From positions 19,194,716 to 19,258,715 of the forward strand of contig OX336392.1 of NCBI GenBank assembly GCA_946902985.2: a stretch of 64,000 nucleotides of DNA, given 5' to 3'. This DNA comes from Meconema thalassinum (Eukaryota; Arthropoda; Insecta; Orthoptera; Tettigoniidae). Position numbers and translations under genes: made by a program. This document shows, one piece after another, positions 54,476 through 64,000 of the stretch (its first letter is position 1; each line of letters starts with the position of its first letter). The notes under the pieces were generated by a model, which searched no databases, had not been told where the DNA came from, and worked only from the letters and a program-made list of their open reading frames with translations.

Positions 54476-57400
54476 TCACAAGAAATCCAGATAGTGTCCA
54501 TATTCACTAAGCTTCCAACGCTCTTTTTGCAGGTGATACCTGAGATCCAGGAAAGAGAAATGTTGATCATTGTCCATCACGAAGTGTACATATTGGCCCA
54601 TTATCCACACAATGGCAGTCTGTTTAATTTGGGGGAAGGCGGTCACCGACAAACGAACCAACTTCCTGTCATCAAGGTCATCCGAGGGCACATTTAATAG
54701 TTGACATACTTTTCCCTTACACCACAGCCACGTGGAGGCAACTCGCGTGCATGATGTGACGCGGTGTATCGCCGTATCAGTTTGACCACATATAGTACAC
54801 CATGGGTAAGCTTCAAGATGAATGGTATATCGCCGTAGAGAGGTTGGGATGAGATCGTTGAGGAAGATAAAAACTTGGGAGTGTACAGCAGAAGAAATGG
54901 ACATAGCCCCAAAATTTTTCCAAACAGTGGGCCAATGGACGTAGAGGGTGGTGGCCTCTATTCGCGGTTTGGAGTGTACCACTTGCCGCAACATGTTATA
55001 GATACTTTTCGTCGTTGGAACAATCCCTGATGGCATTTGGCGAACAGTTTCCAGAAGGTGCTGTTGATGGTCCCTAAATATCTTCGGCAAAGCTCTATCA
55101 CAACCACGGGCTGTGTTTCGAATATCTTTGTATAGCGCTTTCGTAAAAGTGTCATGTTGGGAAAGAATGGTGATATCGTTCTTGCAGAGGAGTGCACGGC
55201 ATTTCATGCCATGAGCTGTTAGCCCTAGCCCGCCTTGCCGGGATGGGAGATACAACTGTTCCCGTTGTACTCGGAACAAAAATCCTTGCCATATAAACCA
55301 ACCTGTATATTTTGCCAATTGGCTCTCAAACATTTTGGGAAGTGGGAAAAGTTGTGCGACATACCATATTTTAGAGAGCGCAAACACGTTGAGGACCATG
55401 ACCCGTTGCACTATATTGAGGTTTCTTTGACCAAATTGGATCAGGACTCCCCTAACTTTGGCAATGACCTTAGTCCAGTTAACTTGCACTGTGTCCAGAA
55501 GCGATTGCTTCCAGGTAATGCCAAGAATTTTCACCTCATTTACTATCCGGAACCAGGGCTGTGGGGTAATCACTGAGTTAGTATTGAGCGGAAGCAAAGC
55601 AGTTTTCTGGGGGTTCGATTGTGCTCCAGAGGCGATATGGTAGAGCTGAAGGACGCTATCGATGTGGGAGATGTCTTCTTCATTGCGGATCAATATTGAT
55701 ACGTCATCAGCATAGGCGCACATTCCAAAAACATGTGTGGACAGTTTGTAACCCTGTAGCTTCACCTGGGTAGTCCGAATGAACGGTTCAAGGCCAATGA
55801 CAAAAAGTAGCATAGAAAGGGGACATCCTTGCCTAACTGATCGTTGTATTGGAATCAGAGGGGAAAGAAAACCGTTGACGAGCACTCTAGACGTAGCATT
55901 ACAATTTATCATACGAATGTAGTCAATAAGGATTTCAGGAAATTCGAAGTGTTGCAAGACCATGTACAAGTATTCATGACTGATGCGGTCGAAAGCTTTA
56001 TCAAGATCTAAGGTGAGAAAACTCATTGGCTCAGTGGGGAGCATTTCGGCTTTTAGGTGTAGGTCCCGTAGTATATCGCTAAGTTTGTTAACAGAGTTCT
56101 TCCAGGAATACTGCAACATTGTTCATCACCAATGATATCAGGTAGAACAGTCTTCAATCGGCATGCAAGTACTTTGGTAAGGACTTTATAGTCACTGCAG
56201 AGCAGAGTAACTGGTCGGAAGTCATCAACTGCCATGGGAGAGGATGTTTTTGGTATGAGGACTATGGTACCCTCGTGATGTGATTGACAAAGAGCACGAC
56301 GTTGGAGAATGGTACGCAGGACATGACAAAATTCTTTGCCAATGAGAGGCCAGAAGTGTTTATACATTTCATATGGCAGTCCATCAATGCCAGGTGAGCG
56401 GTTGTTTGGGAGTTGTTTAACCACAGAGTGAATCTCTTCATCCGTAATATCCGCGCTGAGCAGAGTTTTGTTGTCCGGAGATAGTTTGGTACTGCAAGAT
56501 GACAGCAATAGGGTCACCTGCTGTGGATCAATGGGAGCCTTAGCGTAGAACCGTTGATAAAATAATGATATTTCACTACGTATAGCGTCAGGGGAGGTGA
56601 CGACACTTCCAGTACTGGTGCGGAGGCGGTGGATATATTTACGTTGCCGCTCACGTTGTCCTTTGGCGATATGGTATACACTTGCACTTTCGTCCGGGAG
56701 CACTGTACGATCTTTTAAAGCCACGTTGATATGAGCGAGCGTTCGTTGCTGTAGAGACAGGAGCTTGGTTTTAACTTCCCGGATCTGGTCATATATACGC
56801 TCCCCAGCATCAGATCTTTGCTGGAGCTGGCGAAGAACTCGATAGTAAAATTCAACTGTATCCCGTCTTTCCCGACCCCGTTGGTAAGATATGTTCTTAA
56901 AGACGCGGCGGATCCCTGGTTTAACTAAAATATCCCACCAGTCTGTGCAGTCGCGAAATTTGCATTTTTGTTGGACCCATCGAGTCCAGTGTTGTCTGAA
57001 AATATCTTGGCATTCCTCCTCCAGTAACAGCGAGCAATTCAGCTTCCAATAACCTCTTCCTATGTGAAATATGGGATGGGGGTAAGAGATTGTACATACG
57101 ACAGCATGATGGTTAGTGAAACTGGCAGGTATCACTTCATATCGTCTAGGCTGGATAAGTTCCTGTGAAAAGTAGATGCGGTCAAGTCGTGATGAGGAGT
57201 TGTGACTTATACAGGTGTAATGGGGCAGGGGCACCCTTAAACTATCCACAGCATCAATGAGGTGTAGGGAGGTAAGAAGGGTCCTGAGAGCCGGGTTGAC
57301 ACATTGGTATGAGCTGGTGGAATCTTCTGGGCGTTGAATACAATTGAAATCCCCTGCAAGAATAAGTTTTTCCTTAACTTCGTGCAGATGAGGCAGTATA

Positions 57401-57783
57401 CTCTGTTGAAAGAACATTTTCCGTTCCACACGTTTATTGGACCCGGATGGGGCATATACATTTATCAGGGTGGTATTGTTTATGTGTCCAGATATTATGC
57501 GTCCTGATGGATGACATAGCACACCTTCGAGTGGGATATCATGTCTTATGAGGAATCCGGTCCCTCTATTCGTATTACCGGTATTGATGTATTGTTTGTA
57601 GAAGGCAGATATGGGTAAACACGGTATAGCAACTTCTTGAATGAAAGCAATGTCAATGTCAGCATCTCGAAGGAATCTCTCCAACAGTTGAAATTTCAGA
57701 GGGCATTCTATTACATTGATATTCACAGTGGCCACAGTGAGAAATTGCGCCATTAAGAGAAGCATAAAAGCTGTGCTAGACAT
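54476..57783 (-). pseudogene. LINE ORF2: endonuclease plus reverse transcriptase, one frameshift
   Basis: The ATG at 57783 (MSSTAF) precedes an apurinic-type endonuclease: IQEV, NVYAPSG, LILAGDFNC, SSRLDRIY and TNHHAVV. The reverse transcriptase has SPGIDGLPYEMYKHFW, LIPKTSS, VDDFRPVTLLCSDYK and IPGRTLLTNL. The frame is lost at about 56060-56075, where a 1-nt indel is sufficient. It resumes with FLTLDLDKAFDRISHEYL, SVRQGCPLS and CAYADDVSIL (catalytic YADD). A C-terminal CTICGQTDTAIHRVTSC zinc-knuckle-like motif follows. The motifs fit L1/Tx1-type proteins. Apart from the shift it looks complete. Confidence 0.9.
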
Positions 57784-57833
57784 ACTGGAAGGTGGACTCG
57801 AAAGAAGACACAGGTGAGAATTATCCTGGTGCA

Positions 57834-58943
57834 CTATGTCAAATTAGGTTGAGATAGTTCCTTTTGACTGCCATTCATAGGCCGGCTGTCAGCGGTTGAG
57901 AGCGATCGTGGGTCCCTAGATGACGTAGAAAGAAGATTTTGTTTCTTTTTCACAGCTGCGGGAACGTTTGTGGAGCCAGTTTGATTCTTCGGGGCTGGTA
58001 CGGCAATCGAGGCATTTGTTTTAATCTTCTTAGAGACGTTCTCGGATCCCCGATCAACATTCTTAAGTGAGTCGGTAGGGACCAGCGAAGTCGGGGGCAG
58101 TGAAGACAAAATTTCTGTGGCAGCCTGTAGTAACGGCAGAGTTGGTTCTAAGGCTGCGATACAGGTTGCCGAGAGCACAGGGGCACTCTGTGTCTCGCAG
58201 CTCTGGTCAGGGCAAGGTACCAGTTCTGCGTCAGATGTATCCGAGGTCACTCCTGGTGTTGTCTCAGCTGACTGATCAATGAGCATGTTTTCATATGACG
58301 TTTGCTGCGTCACAACTTCCGAGTATTGTACACGTCGTTGTTGTGTAGGAGTTATACCGAGGGGAATCATTTTCTTTGGGCAGTTAATACGTAGATGTGT
58401 GGTAGCATTGCAAATTAAACAGGTCTGTTTCTGTCCATTATACGTTATATAGCCAGAATGGCCACCAAAAGCCTCAGTGGAGGGGATATCTTGCTTGATT
58501 TCCATAGTTACGGCACGTATTCCATTATACACCGGGAACTGATAAGCAGAAGACCATTGTTATTTCCTGACGTCACTCACAGTGCCATATTTCGACAGGA
58601 CGGATTTGAAAATTTCAGGGGGTACTTCGAGTGGGACATTAAATATACGCACTGTGGTAAAATTGGAATCCGCTGTGGAGAGCTTAACATTGGTCATTTC
58701 GCCTGAATCATACTGAAATTTAATAGGATCTGCAAAAGTATTTAACAATTTCTGATAAATAGATATGCTGATTACCTTGATGTACATGGTTTTTTCGTGC
58801 GCATTTAACTGGATGGCTTCTACTTGGTCGACAGTCAACCGGAGGGTATCGCCAATCCAGCGGTGAATTTCTCCTGGTGAGGGGCGAGAACTCTGCCTGT
58901 CCCATTGGCAGCGTACGGTGTTTTTTCTCTGGTATCCGGACAT
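57834..58943 (-). pseudogene. LINE ORF1: RRM-like region and CCHC knuckle, one stop
   Basis: The ATG at 58943 gives MSGYQRKNTVRC. An RNA-binding region follows (TVRIFNVPLEVPPEIFKSV, KYGTVSDVRK). A single in-frame TAA at 58562-58560 interrupts it, then FPVYNGIRAVTMEI and a CCHC knuckle CLICNATTHLRINCPKK. The C-terminal ~170 residues are Ser/Thr/Pro-rich. The order matches ORF1 of Tx1/L1-like elements. The frame is otherwise open and ends TAG at 57836-57834. Confidence 0.82.
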
Positions 58944-59153
58944 GATTTTCAGCGGGGTTTTCTGGGTTTCTGGTTTTGTTGTCCTATCTGGAACACTACT
59001 TAAAAAAGTATTGTCCGAATGACACACGGAAGGTCAGTACACACGTGGAACTAAGGAAGCACCGGTATTAGGAACCGTAAACTCTTCCAATGCGGTCACA
59101 CAGCGCGCACACACGTACCGCACTCGGCCACGACCAGTGACCAACTGTCCACT

Positions 59154-59514
59154 CGTGCACATTTCCGCTGGTAAAGGAAGTATATTATCATAGGTCTTAC
59201 TTAATACATGTGGATAAATCTCGAATGATTTCACTTGGACCTTAAATGTTGATTGGAACGCATTCATTTGCTGCGTGGGTTGTTTTAAACTTGATCTAAA
59301 GCAAGTTTCATGCCTGTTTCACGCTAATAATGCCATTCAACATCGAATATTATCCACATCTCACTCGATAACTTTCCTCCATGTTTGATCGGATGTGACC
59401 CCTGCTACTACCTACCGTCTCTATTCGGAACCAGGAGAATGGCATGACATAACAGCCAATAAGAGGCTCAGAATTACATACTGTGGCTAGGCTCGGGCTG
59501 AAAAAAAATTATGC
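59154..59514 (-). repeat. right inverted arm, outer piece
   Basis: Complement of about 52733-53095. It starts CGTGCACATT after the LINE's target duplication. Confidence 0.88.
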
Positions 59515-59523
59515 TGCCGGAAG

Positions 59524-59542
59524 TACCCTCAAGAGGATCCAT
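59524..59542 (-). pseudogene. R2-like LINE ORF, first codons
   Basis: The minus-strand ATG at 59542-59540 is followed by GATCCTCTTGAGGGTA. The 9-bp target duplication (59515-59523) comes next. The frame resumes in phase at 52732 once the inserted element and one copy of the duplication are removed. This supports the ATG as the original start. Confidence 0.7.
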
Positions 59543-62500
59543 TAGTAAGATCGATGAGTCTACATTCATACTCTAGATTGTGTTATCTATGGAATAAAAA
59601 CTCAGCCAATATACCATACTATCTATGGAATGATTGTCGCAATGACCAAGATGGCGGATATTTATGGTACAAAATTCATATTAAATGTTACCCTAAAAAC
59701 ACTATTATCCACGAACAAAATCTCAAGATAACACTAGCACACCTTTAGCACCACACAAAAAACAACTATTATTCCTCGGAAGCCACAAACACAGTACAGT
59801 TCTGTATAAGCCGACATAACTCGCAGCTCCATTATACGTGATCCTAACCCTGGCGGACAACTGTCTCAGTTAATGCAGCCAATGGCAATGTACTTTTCTT
59901 TCCAGGACGGGTCAGGGAAGGGATATTGGAAGGAAATGGGCCGTGGACCTATTGAAAGGAACCGTCCCGGCATTTGCCTGGTGGTCAAAATGGGAAACCA
60001 CGAACACTATATTCAGGACGGCCGAGGTGGGATTTAAACCCTCGCTCTCCCGATACCATCGAGGCACGAGGTAGCGCGTTAGCGAATAGTGATTCTGTTT
60101 AAATGTCTTACCTTTCTCGATCTTCTCAGCAAACGCCATAATCTCCAACACATTCTAGAACACATAATTAACAGATTTTTTTACACATCAGTCAATAGCC
60201 TATAGCATCGCCATAGTTACGTTTCTTTTTCAAAGTCTAATTGTTGTCATTGTTGTAATGCACCAAGCATTGTTACAGCGACTGTTACGTTACACTGTGG
60301 TTTGGTACTGCCCCGTAAATTGAATTATTTAGGGACAAAATGAGAGTATATTTCGTCCCCATGGTAAAATTTAACCAGCAAATATACAGTAATTTCTGGA
60401 AATGTGACACAGGAGTGTAGTGTTACAAGCTCGAGACTGTGGGAGAGCCCGGTCACAATTGTCGCTTTTAGAAGGCCATATTTAGCATAGCAACAGCGAG
60501 TTTGGAAATTAATATTATAAATGTTGTTATAAATTATGCTATTGGATCCCAGCCCAGAGCCAATGAGAAGGGGTCTTATTGAAGACGGGATCAACTTAAA
60601 TTACACAATAGGATGAAATTATGCATTTAGGCCCTTAGAAGAAGATTTTCTTATTTGGTAATGAAGAGAATATTAAAAGAAATTATGTCTGATACTTTAA
60701 AAACCGCAGATCGGTTAATCTACGCAGTAATAAGCATTAGTAATCTACGCGCTAAAATTATGGTGGGAGTTTGATATGGCCGCCAAAAATTCGACTTGGA
60801 GGGGGAGATCCAAGGATCGAGGTTCTTATTCCAGCAGACTTTGAAGAGTGAGGAAGTGTTTTTACTGGGTTAACGGATATCCCAAAGCTTAGTCCGAGTG
60901 CGACGACTGTCGACTTGTGGAGACGCGAGGATAGCTAGGTGGAAAGTTGAAGATCACCGCACTTCCATTCTACGTGAAGTTGCGAGGAACATTGAATTGA
61001 TTATATCTCTTATATAATTGAGATCTGAAGTTAAATAAGCAAATATATATAAAGAACAGGTCGCATACTATATATTGTGAAAAGTCGAGCGTTTTAAAAC
61101 TTACCGTTTCGACAATATAAGCCTGTCAAGTTAGATTTCCAAATGTGTTGGAAATAAAGCTGAATATCATTATAAATTGCAACGTGAAGTTGACGAACGC
61201 AGTTCAAGTGAACAGTAGCGGAGAACTTTTAATATTGGCGCAACACATAAACATTAATAGAATGACTATAATTATTCGTCAAACGTTATCATTCAGCATA
61301 ATTAACATTGTTGATATGATGAACTAAATAGTCATGCGCCAGAGACATATTCGATAACAGGAGTTAAGATACAACGATGGAGCTTCGTTAGACAACATAT
61401 TCTTGAATACAGACGTAGTGTACGGTCCATCTTGTTCATTTTCGTCAGTCTACGAACACTAATATAACATCAATTAGCAAGGGAAATATTTCATTCACCA
61501 TTTATATGAATATTTCCATAATTATATTCCAATGATGAAGCTGATACATATTTACGACGGAGAATGAAGACTTTACAGAAGAAATTTGTCAAGATGCTAG
61601 GGAAAGGTAGCCCAGCAACACAGAAGAATTTGCCAGAAGGATGTCGTTCGAGCCCAGGAGAATGTTGGTGAATTCCAGAGAGGGACGTTTCTTATCTCTG
61701 AGGTCGCAGATCCGAGATTCGAATGCAGATCCATATCAGTGTCTTCCACTGAGGAAACATCTAAAGTATTGTGGGAATGCTTACATAGATCTTCAAGTTT
61801 TCGTCCAAATAAGGTATTAGTGTTTCTCAATTGTTATATAGAGCTTGATTAGTAACATTCTGAGCCAGCGATCTTATTCCATATTTTTCTATATTTTCAC
61901 ATTTCATGTATTTCAGTGCTTTTATGTATTTTACACTTCAGATGTGTGTTGAGATTTTTATATTTCAAGATTATTTAGAAGATGATTGCATTTCATCTAT
62001 TTTTCAATTTTATTCTACGGATCAGTTGTGGAACTGACATTAAAATTTTGTTTGAGGAATTATATTGCCTCATAGGAGACTAGTCGTTACGACTCTCGAA
62101 TTTTAATAATTTCATTTAAACCAAGTATTCTGACATTGTGTCATATCTTCAAATTAAATTCTTATTAAATTTAATTTGAGCACTTTAATGTAACAACATA
62201 AAACTTCATGAAAAGAAGAAACATTGAATGATATTGTTATATCATTATTGTACATAAACTATCGACGATCTAAGAAATACTAGTCGTTTGATAAGACCGA
62301 AGTCTTAATCCCTATGAACATTCTTTGAGTAGAGTGGAAAAACATTACGACATTGACAAACCTATCTTATTTGTAAAGCTAAGAGCTTTGTTCATTTAAT
62401 ATGTTAGAGGAAATACCTTTTGATAGAAGATTATTGAAATCTTTGTCTAGGAATTCAAAGCTAGTTTATCCCAGTCAGGATTGAATTCTATCTGACACTA

Positions 62501-62712
62501 TAAATAGCATGTGTTATTTTATCCTATTTGTGTAACATCACGTCATTTTGACGACATGATATTACAACGATTAACAATTTATAGCTTGACAAGTGAGATG
62601 AGACAGGAGTATTATTTTTATTACATGTATTTGCGACAGACGAGTTAACAGTTAATTATCTTGTTGTGGAGTAAACTTTAGGAGATTAATCACGACTGTC
62701 TAATATCGTTCA
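59543..62712. other. unassigned stretch with dispersed repeats
   Basis: The part next to the R2-like start (59543-59880) may be its 5' leader. A tRNA-related repeat lies at 59920-60100. The remainder is AT-rich with short frames only; a 77-codon minus frame at 61597-61830 shows no recognised family. Confidence 0.4.
59920..60100 (-). repeat. dispersed tRNA-related repeat
   Basis: GGAACCGTCCCGGCATTTGC, GGTGGTCAAAATGGGAAACC and a GTGGGATTTAAACCC box form a block common in orthopteran-type genomes. That attribution is from memory of sequence flavour. On the minus strand the tRNA-like B-box reads GGGTTTAAATCC. Confidence 0.55.
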
Positions 62713-62726
62713 TTACAATTGGAAGT

Positions 62727-62920
62727 GTGGGGCGTGGTGGCTCAGCGGTCTAGCTGAATGCCTCTCACCAAGGCGGTCCGGGTTCGATTCCCGGTCAATG
62801 CATGTGAGATTTTCGATGTGAAATGCCATGTCCTGTGGTTCGGATTCCACGTTAAAAGGAGGTCCCGTGGCTCATGATCTCGAGATTAACAGTCACGTTA
62901 AACTACAAGCTTCCTTGCTT
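62727..62920 (+). mobile_element. tRNA-derived SINE with intact Pol III promoter and 14-bp TSD
   Basis: 194 bp flanked by the exact duplication TTACAATTGGAAGT (62713-62726 and 62921-62934). The A box TGGCTCAGCGG (62738-62748) and B box GGTTCGATTCC (62781-62791) match consensus, so RNA polymerase III could transcribe it. Its non-tRNA body (ATGTGAGATTTTC, GAAATGCCATG) recurs at 48110-48215 and 53935-54070. It would be moved by a LINE in trans. Confidence 0.9.
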
Positions 62921-62934
62921 TTACAATTGGAAGT

Positions 62935-64000
62935 TTCGTTTGAAGAACTTACGCATGTATAACTGTAGTCCAGTAATCATGTGTAATGATACTGAGGGTC
63001 ATGCCATTATTTGAAAGAAGTTCCTACATAAGATATGTTAATAACAATTAATCCCTTTTGGTTATTGTTTAACATAGTAGATGATAATTGTTTATGACAT
63101 ATATACTGTTATATGAGGATTTGTAGAGCTATGAAAAGTGCTCATGCGAGGGAATTTCGCATTTTAAGGAAGTCAAAGTATTGTTGTTCTTTAATAAAAA
63201 GGCATGTATCATGATAAGAGCCGTTGTATACAAGTAGTCCAGTTTTTGTGAATTAACGATTTAGCTGTGTTAACAGGAGGGTTTCAGCGGAAATACAACT
63301 TGAGAAAGATTGTCTACTCATGTCTATAATACAATTATTAAATTTTATTAAACCCGAAGTTATGTAATTACGTACGGTTTACCTTAATTAGTCGACTGTA
63401 TTATACCGACAGTGTAATGAAACCTATATAAGACGATGTGTATGCAGTATATCAAACTACAGATCGTTAGAGAAGGATGGTTATATGAAAAACCAGTGTA
63501 TATATTTAGTTAAGAATTATATTGTAACCGAGAAGTTAGAATCTCGAAAGTGTCGCGTTAGCAACACTAGATAATGGATATTATTATAAACATGTTACAT
63601 GTAAATAATTTTTGTGGAAATGATTTAATTACTAAATAATTTAGTAGGATTTATTAATCAATTGGTTTGGATCAGTGTGTGTTTATGAGCGGATGTTTTG
63701 GGAATTGTTAAGAGAAAATGTGGAACCGGATTGGTCTAGAACAATTACGGGGTGCGAATGAAAGTCTGTACAAAAATTTTTAGTATGATTGTTTAAGAAA
63801 CAGAGTAGTTATGTGAACTGTTGTAAGATCTAAATGTTAATTTTTACGTGTTTTTTTTTATAAATGCACACACAAGCAGTCTCTGTGGGCTAGTGAGAAT
63901 AAATCACCGTTAGCATTGGAGAGCGATGACAGGTGTAATCTCACCGCCTTGTATAATTGTATAAACGGCGTGGTGCCGGTATTTCATTGATGAAACAAAG
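62935..64000. other. unassigned AT-rich stretch to window end
   Basis: No reading frame, tandem repeat or RNA gene was recognised. Confidence 0.5.

Larger units (their letters stand above)
54411..59148 (-). mobile_element. L1/Tx1-like LINE, near full length, inserted in foldback arm
   Basis: 4738 bp, with its poly(A) end at 54410-54418 (T run on the plus strand) and its 5' end at about 59148. CCACT at 54406-54410 and 59149-59153 is a 5-bp target duplication; the arm reads through when the LINE is removed. It encodes ORF1 and ORF2, each with one lesion. Confidence 0.88.
52733..59514. mobile_element. foldback-type element with ~540-bp inverted arms, split by a LINE
   Basis: Terminal sequences GCATAATTTTTTTTTCAGCC and its complement (with one T fewer) bound the element. 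It is flanked by TGCCGGAAG at 52724-52732 and 59515-59523. The left arm is 52733-53272. The right arm is its complement in two pieces, 54229-54410 and 59154-59514. Without the LINE it is about 2.04 kb. A 9-bp duplication fits Foldback or Mutator-like elements. No transposase was seen, so it is non-autonomous. Confidence 0.88.

Noticed and set aside
48110..62800. GGTTCGATTCC and similar B-box motifs as tRNA genes
   Set aside because: They lack a complete cloverleaf and acceptor stem, recur with the same non-tRNA bodies, and one is flanked by a target duplication. They are SINEs.

Overview
This window reads as the genome of an insect, most likely a large-genome polyneopteran such as an orthopteran. 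Nearly all recognisable coding sequence belongs to animal transposable elements: Tc1, hAT, Helitron, Penelope, several LINEs, BEL/Pao, Ty3-type gag and Polinton. Between them lie tRNA-derived SINEs and long tandem arrays. The species guess comes from repeat flavour and is inference. No conserved single-copy host gene was recognised. The best host candidate is a decayed minus-strand coiled-coil gene with two visible exons (33624-36649 and 39815-40400).

Layout. 1-378 is the end of a Tc1 element that runs off the left edge. 381-1951 is a Ty3-type gag fragment. 1952-5496 is a Penelope-like element with 268-bp direct repeats that each carry a hammerhead-like motif. 5497-9728 is an apparently intact two-ORF LINE with a UAAUG stop-start junction. 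9747-10759 holds two minus-strand low-complexity reading frames. 11400-15205 and 19510-21135 are 24-bp minisatellite arrays. An intact Tc1 element (16824-18288) and decayed BEL/Pao sequence lie between and after them. 27493-29770 is a dead minus-strand LINE and 31223-33076 a dead hAT element with an exact 8-bp target duplication. 33624-40400 is the coiled-coil gene, built of 21-residue repeats, with a 3.2-kb intron. 41891-45530 is a decayed Polinton/Maverick DNA polymerase B. 47130-49797 holds two satellite arrays. 50802-51659 has a Tc1 fragment and a short Helitron.

The most striking structure is 51811-59542, a three-level nest. An R2-like LINE open reading frame was interrupted about nine codons from its start by a foldback-type element with ~540-bp inverted arms and a 9-bp target duplication. 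One arm of that element was then split by a 4.7-kb L1/Tx1-like LINE. From 59543 to the right edge I see only repeats and unassigned AT-rich sequence, including a fresh SINE (62727-62920) with a 14-bp target duplication.

The elements do not work together as a pathway; the window is a record of successive insertions. Elements that look potentially mobile are the Tc1 copy at 16824-18288, the LINE at 5497-9728 and the SINE at 62727-62920. The Penelope element, the Tx1-like LINE and the R2-like LINE each carry only one or two small lesions. Several proteins appear open from non-ATG codons, so the starts given below are ATG wherever one can be defended.
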